Shown: positions 11,290 through 22,545, counted from the stretch's first letter. The stretch: 64,000 nt of DNA from Papilionanthe hookeriana x Papilionanthe teres (GCA_022702705.1 CM040432.1:46898540-46962539), one strand, 5' to 3'. Translations and numbers: made by a program. The notes: generated from the sequence alone by a model not told the origin.

Positions 11290-12724
11290 AAATGATCCGC
11301 AATTTGATTATCAGTTCTCTTTTTTTAATGATTTCAAAATCAAATTCTTGCATTAAGTAATATCCATCTAATTTATCTTGGTTTGGAATCTTTATTTTGC
11401 ATTAGATATTTAATAGCAGAAGTGATCAAGTATGCACAATACATTTAGTTCCAATTAAATAAGGCCTAAATTTATCAAAAGCATAGACAATTGCTAATAA
11501 CTCTTTTCAGCAATCTGTATAATTCATTTCAAAGCATTATTAGGAGTTTTACTAAGATAATATATAACTTCGAAAATTTAATCATATCTTCGCCCATGTA
11601 TCTGCTTCCTATAACATAATCACTAAGCATCACACATAAGTTCAAATGGTTTCTCCCAATCAAGTGAAACTATTATAGATGCATGTGATTAATTTATCTT
11701 TTAATAATTCAAAAGCATTTAAGCATTCAGCTATGAATTCAAATTTCTTGTCCTTTTCTAAAAGTTGGCAGTAGAGGTTTAGTAATTTTGAAAAATCTTT
11801 TATGTAGCGTCCGTAGAATCCAACATGTCCAAGAAAACTTCTTACCCCTTTTATCGTAGTTGGAGGTGGTAATTTAGCTATAACTCGAATTTTTGCAGGT
11901 CTACTTCCATGCCATTTTTCGAAATTTTATGCCCTAATACAATTCCTCCTGCAACCATAAATTGACATTTCTCCCAATTTAGAACTAAGTTAGTTTTTTT
12001 GCATACCTCTAATAATTTTTTAAGATGATTCAAGCATGCGTCAAATGACGTTCCAAATACAGAGAAATCATCCATAAATACTTCTATTCCATCATCAATT
12101 AATTTACTAAATATAGACATCATACATCTCTGGAATGTTGCAGGTGCATTACATAATCCAAAAGGCATTCTTCGAAAAGCAAATATTCCATAAGGACTAG
12201 TAAATTTAGTTTTCTCTTGATCCTTAGGAGCAATAGGTATTTGATGATAACCGGTATATCCATCTAAAAAACAAAAATATTTATGTCCGGCTAATCTATC
12301 CAACATTTGGTCTAGAAATGGTAATGGGAAGTGATCTTTCCTGGTGGTTGCATTTAATTTTCTATAGTCAATACATATACGCCATCCAGTAACTTATTAT
12401 AAGTATTAAATCATTATTTTCATTAGCTTTAACGGTCACTCCTCCTTTCTTAGGAACACAGTGAATTGGGCTTACCTAAGCACTGTCCGAAATAGGATAT
12501 ATAGTACCATTATCTAACCATTTTAATATTTCTTTCTTGACTACTTCTTTCATTATTGGGTTTAATCTCCTTTGGGGATCTACTCTTGGCTTATGTTCAT
12601 TATCTAAAATAATTCTGTGCATACAGATTGAAGGACTAATTCCTTTAATATCTACTAAAGTCCAACCAAAAGTTTTCTTATATTTTTTTAATGTATCTAA
12701 TGAGCTTTTGTTCTTGTGATTCAT
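11290..12724 (-). pseudogene. Reverse transcriptase and RNase H, copy A
   Basis: The reverse transcriptase starts around 12724 (KKYKKTFGWTLVDIKGISP) and continues through the primer-grip region into GHKYFCFLDGYTGYHQIPI (about 12240-12300), FRRMPFGLCNAPATFQRCM and the catalytic FMDDFSVFG (about 12060-12085), typical of Athila/Tat lineages. RNase H follows (about 11290-11660) but is badly broken. A one-base break near 11878 ends the main open stretch. It would copy the element RNA into cDNA if intact. Confidence 0.85.
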
Positions 12725-12933
12725 TCAATTCAAATCGATATAATAACTCGGTAGGGTTGAATGGTTACCTAAGTAAGCATATTTTAAATGATTAGGTAAA
12801 ATTTTTAATTCGAGTTCGGAGGTCTAATAATCGACGGAACTATATTCTTTTCAAGTGTTTTCAATATTATCCAACATTTCAAATTTTTCCCGTATATAAT
12901 CCAGCTTTTTTATTATTCGCTTCTTCAATTAAT

Positions 12934-13440
12934 TCAAGTATTTTCTTTTTCTAACTTTTCTTGATAATATTCTTTAAAATGTTCATTTTGTAAATGTTCA
13001 AGTATTTCCATTCGAAAACATTCATCATCTTTTTCTAAAGCAGGATATTTCCTTGATTTTGCTATGTTAAAAGTTACTTTTTGATCGTTTACTCTCATAG
13101 TCAATTCTCCTTTCTGAACATCAATCATAGCTTTTCCAGTGGCTAAAAAGGGTTTTCCTAATATTATGGGAATTTCTTTATCTTCTTCCATATCTAGAAC
13201 AATAAAATCTACCAGGAAGATAAATTTATCCACTTTTACTAACACATCTTCAATAACTCCCTTGGGATAAGTCACAAAACAATCAGCTAACTGAAGATTT
13301 ACTGAAGTAGGTGAAATTTCTCCTAATTCTAATCTTTTAAAAATTGATAGAGGCATTAGATTGATGCTTGCTCCTACGTCACACAAAGCTATCCATAAAA
13401 TTTTTCTCCAATAGCGCAAGGTATAGTGAAACTACCAGGA
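12934..13440 (-). pseudogene. Retroviral-type aspartic protease, copy A
   Basis: A retropepsin domain with active-site motif DVGAS (about 13366-13386; DLGAS in copies B and C), then NLMPLSIFKRL, a YPKGVIEDVLVKVDKF strand and IPIILGKPFLAT, the second conserved block of retropepsins. It processes the gag-pol polyprotein in the virus-like particle. It sits in the usual place between gag and reverse transcriptase. Frameshifts occur on both sides. Confidence 0.82.
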
Positions 13441-13879
13441 TCTTTTAATTTTTCAGGAAGCTTTTTTTGAATAATTGCATTATACTCTTCGCTAAGTGCA
13501 ACAGTTTCATTATCGGTGAATTTTCTTTTTTATTTAAAATATCTTTCATAAATTTTACATAATTAGGCATTTGTTCTAATGCTTCTACAAAATGAATATT
13601 TACAGTTAATTTTTTTAAAATTTCACGGAATTTAGCAAATTACTTATCTTTTTTATGTTGCTTTAGTCGTTGAGGAAATGGTGGTGGTGGTTTTTCTATA
13701 GATATTTTCATAGGGATCAATGGATATTCTAAGTTTTGATCTTGTCGATCCTTTTCTTTTTCGATTTTCACTTCCTCATTTTTACTTTCTGTTTCTTTTC
13801 GAATTTTAGTTTCTAACACTTTTCCACTTCGTAATTGTATCGCTTTAATTTGTTCTTTTCCTTGGTCTTTAGGATTTAA

Positions 13880-15199
13880 ACTAGGAAGAGTTCAAGGAAT
13901 TCTATTGTTAAGCGCAGTAGCGATATGTCCAAGTTGAGTTTCAATATTTTTAATTGTTGTTCCTTGATTTTGTAATTGATTTCCTTGCTTTTGCAAGTGA
14001 TGACCCATATTTAATATTAATTCTTTTATAGATAACTTCTTATCTTTAAATTGAGTGTTATTAAATCCAGGTGGATAAGAAGGTTTATAATTCGTATTTC
14101 CTTGATTAGGTGGATTTCCTATAGAGTTGTTCATCCATTGTTGATTAGTTGTATTGTTATTTCAATTAAAATTTGGATGATTCTTCCAACCAAGATTATA
14201 ATAATTCGCATAAGGATTATTAGGTCTATTATTAATAGCATTTATAGTTTCATAAGGAGATTGAGAATCTATAATTTGTCCGGATGAGTTTTCTTCTAAT
14301 ATAGTAGGAGAGTAATTCATTCCAAAATGATCTAATTTCTTTGATATAATAGCAATTTAAGAAGCTAACATAGATATTACATCATTTTCATGAACACTAG
14401 CTATCTTTTTAGGATTTATTCTTTCAGAAGGCCATTGAAAATTATTGGTAGCCATTTCTTCGATTAACACATAAGCTTCATCAAATGGTTTTGACATTAA
14501 TGAACCTCCAAGAAGAGATCAATGATTGATCTAAGAGATCCTACTAATCCATCAGTAAAAGTTTGTATAATTAACCAATCCGGTAATGCATGATGTGGGC
14601 ATTTCCTAAGAAATTCTTTAAATCTCTCCCAAGCTTCATATATGGATTCTCCATCAAACTGACCAAAAGATGTTATATCATTTCTAAGTTTTGCAGTTTT
14701 CGAAGGAGGAAAATATTTGGATAGAAATTTTTGTGATATTTCTCCCCAAGTTTTAATAGATCCAGTGCTAATGAATTTAACCACATCTTAGCCTTATCCC
14801 TTAAAGAAAAAGGAAAAAGCCTAAGTCTAATAAAGATCATTGGATACTCCTTCATATTTAAAAGTAAGCACATAGTTCCAAAAACTAGCAAGAAGTAAAT
14901 TAGGATCTTCATTAGGTGAACCACTAAATCGATTATTCTCGTACCATTTAGATAATCGTGAGTTTAAGTTCGAATGAGTTAGCGACTACATCGTAGTTTT
15001 GAATAGTTAAGTGAATTTCATCTAATGTAGGGTTGGCATAATCTCTTAATGGTCTTTGTTGGTTTATATTTTCAATTTCTGGATTATTTGCCATTTGTGT
15101 TAAATTTATAATTTCTCTCTTTTATTTTCTAATTCTTCTAATTGTGTGCTTTAATTCTAAATCGTAAGGTATTAAATTTTCGTTTCCAAATTTACGCGT
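13880..15199 (-). pseudogene. gag region, copy A (frameshifted)
   Basis: Encodes the capsid-type gag domain of plant Ty3/gypsy elements: LRLFPFSLRDKAKMWLNSL, then a KTWGE..QKFLSKYFPPSK block and a WERFKEFLRKCPHHALPDW block (about 14500-14850). A Gln/Asn-rich segment follows (13892-14134, with NQGNTNYKPSYPPGF and GHIATALNNRIP). I see no CCHC zinc knuckle. The initiator found as ATG at 51667 in copy C is ACG here (15197-15199), so the normal start is lost. At least one frameshift separates the two overlapping frames around 14673-14784. Confidence 0.8.
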
Positions 15200-15285
15200 A
15201 CAATTTTTAAGTAATATTTAAAATAGTTCGTTACTCTAGTAATTACTTTAATAATTCTATTAATTACCTCAATAATTATTAACTA

Positions 15286-15303
15286 TCCCCGACAACGGAG
15301 CCA
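15286..15303 (-). promoter_or_regulatory. Primer binding site of copy A (tRNA-Asp type)
   Basis: The sense strand reads TGGCTCCGTTGTCGGGGA, two mismatches from the complement of the plant tRNA-Asp 3' end as used by Athila elements. It lies 6 nt inside the 5' LTR edge. Confidence 0.8.
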
Positions 15304-16448
15304 AAAACTTGATCCACTTTTCGATATTTATACTTACAACTATGATATGAAAATTAGCAACGACACCAAAAACTTGATCCCGCACTGAATATATATATAT
15401 ATATACTGATGATTCTGTTATGGAATTTATGATTTATATTGTGGATACTACGCAAGTATACGTATCGTTATCAAGTAATATAAGGCTCTAATGGAGTCCA
15501 AGATATCGATCCCACAGGGAAGTTAGAGAATTTTAAAGACAAATTAAAGTAGACTTACTTACTAATCTAGTATACGGAAATTAAGAATACTTATACTAAA
15601 ACTATTGCTAAAAAAGATTTAAATGTAAGATTCTAATTTAGAAAAGCATCTTTCTCCTTGTTGAGAGAATTAAGTGAATGATGAACTAAAGTAGTTTAGA
15701 GTTTGTATTGTGCCAATAGGAGCATTCATATTCTTTACCCTTTGGTCCGGATGCAAAGAATATCGACTAGTCCCATGTTTGATTATGGAATCTGCTGCAA
15801 GCTGGGAGGATACCGGCTGCCACTTCAGAGCTCCCACGTTCCCCTCGCCTGAGGGCTAACATCTACACTTTAGCTCTCAAACAATAAGACCGAACCGAAT
15901 ATTTTAGTCTGTCACACTAAAATGTCCAATCTACGCCCGATAGATAATATCTCCCTATTTATTTGCACTCTCCTTCCAAGGCTTTTGACTTCCCTGAATC
16001 TTGGATGTAATCTTTTCTATAGTTGATAATTCAACATATGTTAACAAATCAATTGGCCAAATTGAAAGTAAATTAAGTTTTAAGTAAAAGATTATCACAA
16101 TATTTAATAATTTTAAGGCACAGCTACTTTGATTCATCACTTCACATAATCTCAACAACAAGGAAAAGACTAAGGAAACTACTCGTAAAGCATGGGAAAA
16201 ATAACACAAAGCATGGATTTCATTAAAGTTAACAAACAATAACAAATATACTTATCTCAATTCTTCTCCCTGCAGTACTCCTCAAGTTCCTTTCGACTCT
16301 TCCTTCTAAGATAAAGACACTTAATTAAGCTCACCAAGACGCTAAACACACTTAAACACACTGAAAAGAATCTATTTAGAAACTAAAAGACTCTAGAATG
16401 ACACTTAATTAACACTCAAATGAAACACAAATGGGACAGAAATCGTCT

Positions 16449-16458
16449 CTATTTATAG
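16449..16458 (-). promoter_or_regulatory. LTR TATA box, copy A
   Basis: The sense strand reads CTATAAATAG in the 5' LTR, after the palindrome cluster. The equivalent site in copy B is 42193-42202 and in copy C CATATATAG near 50357-50365. Confidence 0.6.
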
Positions 16459-16546
16459 AAGGAGTCAAATCTCCAAAGGTCGCTTAAGTACCTCTTCAAA
16501 AACGTCCGTGTTCAATGTATCTCGCTCTTTTCAATCGTCTGCCGTC

Positions 16547-16702
16547 GACGGGCACGATCTCGCCGTCGGCGGGCTTCTAGAAGATGGATAAACCGGGCCG
16601 ATCTCACCGTCGGCGGCCTCGAACTCGCCGTCGGGGCTTAAATCTCGCCTTCGGCGGCTTAAATCTCGCCGTCGGCAGCTTAAATCTAGCCGTCGGCGGG
16701 AT
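16547..16702 (-). repeat. Palindrome cluster in the 5' LTR, copy A
   Basis: Several degenerate copies of the same near-palindrome, about 90 bp upstream of the TATA box at 16449-16458. One stretch repeats the string GGCTTAAATCTCGCC three times, suggesting local expansion. Confidence 0.72.
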
Positions 16703-16883
16703 AGTTCAATTTTTCATCAAATTGAGTCATTTTTGCTTCAAATCCGCTTCTCTTGTGCTTTTTGCTTTCAGTACTTATAATTCTTCATTCCTGCAATAAA
16801 ATAAAGAAAATACCTTTCTTTAAAGTTACAATTTCATATAAAATTAAGTATGAAATTCTTAATATATTTTCTGAGATCAGCCT

Positions 16884-16885
<2 letters not shown>

Positions 16886-16972
<87 letters not shown>
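16886..16972. repeat. (CA)n(TA)n compound microsatellite
   Basis: A run of CA dinucleotides passes directly into TA dinucleotides. It adjoins the right edge of copy A. A second TA run is at about 17240-17278. Confidence 0.95.
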
Positions 16973-16974
<2 letters not shown>

Positions 16975-17237
16975 CTCGAAGGCTAAATTAACTCTGAGGA
17001 GGATGATATTTTATAAAGATTGACCCTTAGCTTCCAATCAAGGAGGAATATAAAAAGAATAAAAAAAAGTAGCTTGAGAATAAAAATCCTAAGGTAGCAA
17101 CCTAAGTGGAGAAAGTAAATGTCTCAAAAAGAATTAATTTGATACTTTATATAAATAAAAAATTCTCATTCTTAACCCTTCATATCTCATATTCAACAAA
17201 AATTATCATCCTCATTTACTCTGGTAGAAATAAAGGC

Positions 17238-17280
<43 letters not shown>

Positions 17281-17545
17281 CCCGAAGGCTAAATTAACTC
17301 TGAGGAGGATGATATTTTATAAAGATTGAACCTTAGCTTCCAATCAAGGAGGAATAGAAAAAGAATAAAAATAAGTAGCTTGAGAATAAAAATCCTAAGG
17401 TAGAAAACTAAGTGGAGAAAATAAATGTCTCAAAAAGAATTAATTTGATACTTTATATAAATAAAAAATTCTCATTCTTAACCCTTCATATCTCATATTC
17501 AACAAAAATTATCATCCTCATTTACTCTAGTAGAAATAAAGGTCG
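16973..17545. repeat. Tandem duplication of about 265 bp, split by (TA)n
   Basis: The segment at 16974-17241 (AGCTCGAAGGCTAAATTAAC...) recurs almost unchanged at 17280-17545 (AGCCCGAAGG...). The (TA)n tract lies between them and a longer one precedes the first copy, so the unit of duplication is about 307 bp including a TA tract. Few differences suggest a recent event. Confidence 0.9.
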
Positions 17546-18630
17546 GCCAAAAAAATCTAAGAAAAAAAAGATAAAGAAATGGTATTACTATATATTCATC
17601 TTAAAGCCTTTTGTTAGAAGCAATATAGAGATAATCAAAGGAGGTAGATACAAAATCATCACTTTAACTTTTTGCAATTTTCACCATTTATGCTATGAAC
17701 TATGGACTTTAAGCAAACTTTGTGTAACTTACTTTATATTAAAGCTTCGAGTCATCGCCTTTGTTTGGCTTTCTCCATTTTAGATTTCCTCAAAATGTCA
17801 CATCCTTCATTTTCTCTTGTAGTTGATGAAATGATTGATGAAAAAAGTTGTTTGCAAAATTTGCATTGTGTCACAATCACTTAAGATGATCAAGACGTTG
17901 CTTAGAACTGTAATAATCTTTCATTTTTCAAGACCATATCAATATAATTTAGGTAAGAACATTAATGACTATAGGTGCATTGGCAAAACATTGTAGGTTA
18001 GGAGGGCCATGAAGTTTGTGCTTTTAAAAGCAAAAATGAAGGATGTGATATGGTCTTGAAAAAGGAAAGATTATTATTAAAAATGTTATTATATTTTGCT
18101 CCCCAATCTCACAAAGGTTGTGCACAACAAGAATCACTAAAAGAATGACAACTATTGAAGAAATAGTTAGCATGGTAACTGAGACTCTTGCTTTGAATAA
18201 TCTTATGGCTAAGAAAAAAATCTAATTGATGCCAGACTCAAGAATATTGAAGTTCAAATCTTTTATGCAGGGGCCTCTAGTTTTTGTCTTGTTTGCTCTG
18301 CTATCTTTTAGATTCTTTAATAATAACTTGTTTAATTGTACGTGCAGATTGCTAAGCATTATCAAATTAAGTGAAGTATTATAAAAACTAATTTTTTTAT
18401 TAGATTTCCAACTCTTTTTATGACAAAGAAATCTATTTTACAAGTTTTGTCGTTACAAATAATTACGCACATGATTAGATAAATAACAAAGTTTAGAAAT
18501 ATTTCTAGAAGATTTTATAATGCAAATCTCTATTGACAATTTATATATATTAATTAATTTGTCATCAAAAGTTCAGCTGCAAGAAGCAATACAAAATTTC
18601 AAATAAATTAATAAATTAATTTCATTGAAT
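17546..18630. other. AT-rich sequence with a nested inverted repeat
   Basis: No recognised gene. GATATGGTCTTGAAAAA-type sequence at about 18048-18075 is the near-perfect complement of 17911-17940, and CACATCCTTCATTT near 17798 is complemented near 18033. The two nested pairs form a potential hairpin of about 280 bp. The 123-codon frame at 17412-17783 starts inside the tandem duplication and shows no known motif. Confidence 0.45.
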
Positions 18631-18637
18631 AGTGCAG

Positions 18638-19160
18638 GATGCCCCGCTTCTATATGTGACTCCCAGAATGGTTGCTAAGAAAAATATGGTATGTTATACC
18701 TTATTATTCCTGCCATTTTATATGATTTTAAATTTTAGTTGATTCAATATAAGTGCACAAAGCAATGTTATATAATAATTCTAGTTGAATCATTCTGCTT
18801 TCATTGTGATTAAAATACTTAGATAATCCCAAGCTCGCGATAAAATGAGATTGTTTACTCTGCTAAATCTTCCTAAGGCGTATATCTTTCCTTTTTGCTT
18901 GGCTGTATTGAGCCTCTATAGCTGTTATTTAGGAGTCCTTACTATTTTCATCGATTTTCTGTTTGTTACAAGCTGAATTCTGCACTGTACAAAGGCGTCA
19001 ATTATTGTTTTCATATTTCTGGTCTTTCTCTATTAGATGCCTTGTATTTGAAGAACAAGGAAAGATAGTTGTAGAAGAATTCATTGAAGAAGAGGGACCT
19101 GGAGAGACTTTGAGCGAATCTCTCACGACCTACACTTCCTTATTACTCATAGAAACGTAG
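18638..19160 (+). pseudogene. Possible exon remnants of an unrecognised gene
   Basis: Two short stretches look exon-like: about 18638-18688 (preceded by GCAG, followed by GTATGT) and about 19034-19159 (preceded by TTCTCTATTAG, encoding CLVFEEQGKIVVEEFIEEEG then a stop). The acidic second stretch is open and richer in GC than its surroundings. The reading phases do not join simply and I do not recognise the product. This may be a gene scrap or chance. Confidence 0.2.
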
Positions 19161-19644
19161 ATGTAAGTAATCCCTGATGTTTACAAAATTGCAAATAAAC
19201 ACACACATATAGTGTGATAGATAGACAGATATATATGTATATATATATAGAGAGAGAGAAATTAAATTCAAATTCTTACTCGATTCTACGTGTTGTCATC
19301 AATGTGGGCTCCCCTTGTGGAATGAAATGTGAAGTGGCATTGAGACTCATCTTGTGCAACGAAGTGTGAAGAAGAATTGAGAAATGAGAAGAATAATTCT
19401 GCTAATAATTCAGAGAGGGGAAGAAGATCATGGATAAGGTTCAGACGCCATTGACTTAAGCCTTAGTGTTTTCTGAGAGAAATTTGATGAAGTAGGTGGG
19501 AACAGTGTGGTAGAAGCTATAGAATAATTACATGAAAAGTTCCTTTGCAAATCAATAGAACATAAAGAGAAAGAGTCAGACATTCCACATATCTCGGTAA
19601 GTCCTTATCTGGCTATCACGAAGATTTAAAATACTGAATTTGTT

Positions 19645-19790
19645 CTGAGATGTAAAGGTCATGCAGTGACCTTGCTCATATCATTTCCTTCATCTTATGA
19701 GAATTTCATTGACGCTCAGAGAAAGCTGCTTAGCGGGTTGAGTCACTTTAACACTGCACCATTACCTATTAGAGGTTCTTACCTGTACTG
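19645..19790 (+). pseudogene. Possible copia gag scrap
   Basis: The frame encodes VTLLISFPSSYENFIDA, resembling the conserved LL..LP.SY..F block in Ty1/copia gag polyproteins. Nothing else of a copia gag is clear next to it. A degenerate initiator-tRNA-Met primer-site-like string (TAGTATCAAAGCC, 20098-20110) lies 300 bp further on but in the wrong order for one simple element. Confidence 0.3.
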
Positions 19791-20179
19791 TTTATGGCAA
19801 AAACTTCTGGGGAATTTACATACATGGCACCCAATTCTTATGCATTTACTTATCACACACTTAAATTTTAATTTTTACATTCAAACTATCCTATCTATGA
19901 AAAAAGTGTAATCCATCTTTTCATACATCTTTCCAAACATAATAAAAGTTACTTAGTTTGTAAAAATTATAATTTAATAGACAGTTTGTAGCTCTTTATT
20001 TTTATTCTTGAGGATCATAACAGAAAGGTTATTTCTGCTTTCTCCTCTATCGATTTTCTTATTTGTATATCCTGGGCTGCACCATCTTAGTATCAAAGCC
20101 ATCGGTGATGAAGTTTATGATTGGGATGCCCTGCAAGAGGAGCCATCTGCTCTCCAATGCATGTTGGTACCCTTGACAG

Positions 20180-20992
20180 GGAAAATTATTCCATACGGAG
20201 CGAGTAGGTATCGCTCCATGCGGAGGCAAATAGGATCGCGCCAAGTATGCAGTTCACGGATCCAGAAATACCCACAAATACTCCCAAATACTCACCCAGT
20301 AACCACCGCACCTTATTGTCCAGTACCCGCCAGTAACCATCCAGTACTCTCCAGTAACCACCTCCGCGATCCTTTAGTCACCGCATGGAATACCTTGCGG
20401 TACCCATCCATACCCCCTGAAATACCTTGCGGTACCTTTCGATACCTTGCGGTACCCATCCATACCCCGCGGAAAACTGTTTATGGCCTGCTAGGTTTAC
20501 TTGCTGCGAATCATTTTCGCGAAACCGGCGCCGCAGCTTCAGTACATGGAGGGCCGCACGGAGGATATGGAGGACCTAAAGAGCTATGTTGGGGAAGGGG
20601 AAGAGAGTCATCCCGAGAACATAGAGAATCATCCCGAGAATCATTTTCGCAGGGTACTGATGGTTAGGGTAAGGTATTCGTGTGTATTGAAAGGTCCACG
20701 GAGGTAGCTTGAATCAATTTCGGGGGGTATGGATGGGTACCGCAAGGTATTCCCGCGGGGTATGGATGGGTACCGCAAGGTACTGGAGCGGTGACTAAAG
20801 GATCGCGGAGGTGGTTATTGGAGAGTACTGGATGGTTACGGCGAGTCACTGGACAATAAGACGCGGTGGTTACTGGGTGGGTATTTGTGAGTATTAGTGG
20901 GTATTTCTGGATCCGCGAACTGCATACTTGGCGCGATCCTATTTGCCACCGCATGGAGCGATACCTACTCGCTCCGTATGGAATAATTTTCC
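20180..20992. mobile_element. Mutator-like foldback element (MULE-type MITE)
   Basis: Element of 813 bp with very long terminal inverted repeats (about 20180-20478 and 20705-20992) beginning GGAAAATTATTCC and ending GGAATAATTTTCC. It is flanked by a perfect 9-bp direct repeat CCTTGACAG (20171-20179 and 20993-21001), the target duplication length typical of Mutator elements. The arms contain internal tandem repeats around TACCTTGCGGTACC and CCATCCATACC and are much richer in GC than the region. The central 220 bp is unique and may be captured DNA. The reading frames across the arms are not credible genes. Confidence 0.85.
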
Positions 20993-21001
20993 CCTTGACA
21001 G

Positions 21002-21440
21002 GGATTTCCAACAATTTTTAATGGAGAAGCCGTGCGAACTCCAAACACGCAAAAGCGGTGACACCCTCCCACGGACATTTACACTGGAGCGTCCGACACC
21101 CATGCACTGTCGGAGATCCTGTCTATTTGAATCGAAAACAAAAAAGAACCATATGAATCGATTCAGCACAACCACCAACCTCCAATTGGTAGAAGGTACC
21201 CACACCAATGAACTGAGGTTATAGATTCAAAATAAAAAAGTAAGAATATTTCGTTGCCTTATCCCCTTTGTAAATTTAAGTTAAAATCAAAAAAAAAAAA
21301 AAACCATATTTTGATGGCCATTTTCACATAAAAGATTATTTGAATTTAGAGTAGTCAATAGAAGCATTCTTTGTGTATATACAAAGATAACAATAGAAAA
21401 AAAAAGAAAAAAATGAAATACATTCCTTGTTAATTGAAGG
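21002..21440. other. Flank of the foldback element, nothing recognised
   Basis: The first 130 bp are richer in GC and could be part of an older repeat or exon. The rest is AT-rich with an A12 tract near 21290. No gene is supported. Confidence 0.3.
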
Positions 21441-21700
21441 TGACTAACAGTATATGCAAGTGCACGTGTTGTGCAAGTAATTTAAGATGAGTGAGTATTA
21501 TTCCCAAGAAGATCATAAATTTTGATAATTTTATGAGTTTGCCACTCCCACTCCCCTTTGCTAACGTAGAATATTGGATATTGCTTTCTATTTTTCTCTC
21601 ATAATATATAAAGCTAATCACCTCTTCTTTGACTCCAAGTTACATTATCAAGCCTTATCCTCGGCTTTGTGGTTTTAAGATGGGTAGGAGAGGATATGAA
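21440..21700 (-). repeat. Possible degenerate Athila/gypsy LTR end
   Basis: The string TGCAAGTGCACGTGTTGTGCAAGTAAT, 60 bp before TTCCCAAGAAGATC, follows the same layout as the U5 end of copies A-C (ACGCAAGTATACG...CAAGTAAT...ATCCCACAGGGAAG). It is too diverged to delimit. Confidence 0.3.
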
Positions 21701-21849
21701 GTTAATTAGCATGATGAATGATTTCTTGAATTTTTCTTCCAAGTGAAGTGTTTTATACTCTTCATAATTTTAGAATAGGTTTAAGCACTTTTCTCCAAAC
21801 TTTAAGATAAAATGACTCAAAGTGTCTATTCAGCACATATTCTTCATCA

Positions 21850-22545
21850 ATTCTTTATGTGTATTTGGAGTCTAGCATCTCCAGTATTGCTTTGGTATTC
21901 TTAGGATTGACCTTGATGACTTTTGGGGTGAGTAGAAAATATACAAACATACCAGATCCAGCTTTAAAAGTAGCTTGAGAGGATTAAGCCTCATGTTAAA
22001 TTTTCTCATAAATTCAAACAAGAAATTTTTAGGTCTTTTATATATTATTTTGATGATTTGATCTTAATTAGGATGCCACACACAAAATTTAACATCCTAC
22101 ATTTTTTTTCTTAGAAAAAATTACATTCATCAATATTTGGTAAGTTGTGCCTACATTAAATAGCATGAAGGTCATTCCGCATTCCCAATATTAACTAGCC
22201 CTTATGTTAAACTTTGTCTACTCAGCATCTATAGAGTGCATTCTGATATAATGTTATTTGGAAAAGGTATATAAGAAAACTTAGCTATGAATGGCTGACT
22301 GTCGAGTCAACCAGGGCATCAATTTGTGGTAGCTGATGATTATCCTTTGGTTATGCTTAGTTTAAGTTGGTGAAGTCCATGCACATGTTTTATTTGTCGT
22401 TATAATTCATCACCATCACCACATTAGTGATCTGGTCCAAATTGAACTTCTCTATTAAGTTGTCTTCGAGCAGCTTGTGTATCTCTTTACAAATTGGCTC
22501 AATAAATATAGCAGCGACTGGCATTATCTTCTACTTGAATGGTCA
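21850..22545 (-). pseudogene. Tat-lineage Ty3/gypsy reverse transcriptase fossil
   Basis: In the minus strand one frame reads EIHKLLEDNLIEKF, then NVVMVMNYNDK-stop-NMCMDFTNLN and PKDNHQLPQIDALVDSTV (about 22270-22510), which aligns with the Tat-type block containing ANVV.V..NGKWRMC.DFT.LN.ACPKD. A later stretch (about 21850-21990) gives MRLNPLKL and NPKNTKAILEM, matching the C-terminal part of the domain. In-frame stops and a missing catalytic centre show an old, inactive copy of a different lineage from copies A-C. Confidence 0.6.

Larger units (their letters stand above)
3347..16879 (-). mobile_element. Athila-like Ty3/gypsy LTR retrotransposon, copy A
   Basis: Full-length element of 13,533 bp on the minus strand. 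Sense order, from high to low coordinates: 5' LTR (15310-16879), tRNA-Asp-like primer site (15286-15303), gag, protease, reverse transcriptase/RNase H, integrase (to 9907), conserved post-pol block, ORF-A (8279-9436), ORF-B (6254-7418), noncoding tail with two polypurine tracts, 3' LTR (3347-4922). The Athila placement rests on the primer site, the FMDD reverse transcriptase, the post-pol ORFs and the absence of a visible chromodomain. Flanking 5-mers are GCCCT and GCCTC, not a perfect target duplication. Coding regions have many frameshifts and the gag start is lost, so this is a dead copy by itself. Confidence 0.93.
15310..16879 (-). repeat. 5' LTR of copy A
   Basis: About 1,570 bp, closely similar to 3347-4922. 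In plus-strand view it opens TGATCC and closes GATCA. It holds a palindrome cluster (about 16547-16702), a TATA box (16449-16458, sense CTATAAATAG) and a pseudo primer site near its U5 end (15357-15380). The right edge abuts a CA microsatellite, so the insertion was next to or inside simple sequence. Confidence 0.9.

Noticed and set aside
3347..16879. Reading copy A as a Tat or chromovirus element
   Set aside because: tRNA-Asp-like primer site, post-pol ORFs in sense order and lack of a chromodomain fit Athila better.
16753..17297. Frames ending in HTHTHT or IYIYIY runs
   Set aside because: They are translations of CA and TA microsatellites.
20098..20110. Copia primer site marking a full copia element
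   Set aside because: The 13-base match is degenerate, the gag-like scrap lies on the wrong side, and no LTR pair was found.
20008..21224. Frames of 60-219 codons across the foldback element
   Set aside because: They span the inverted repeat arms and mirror each other on both strands; no conserved domain.
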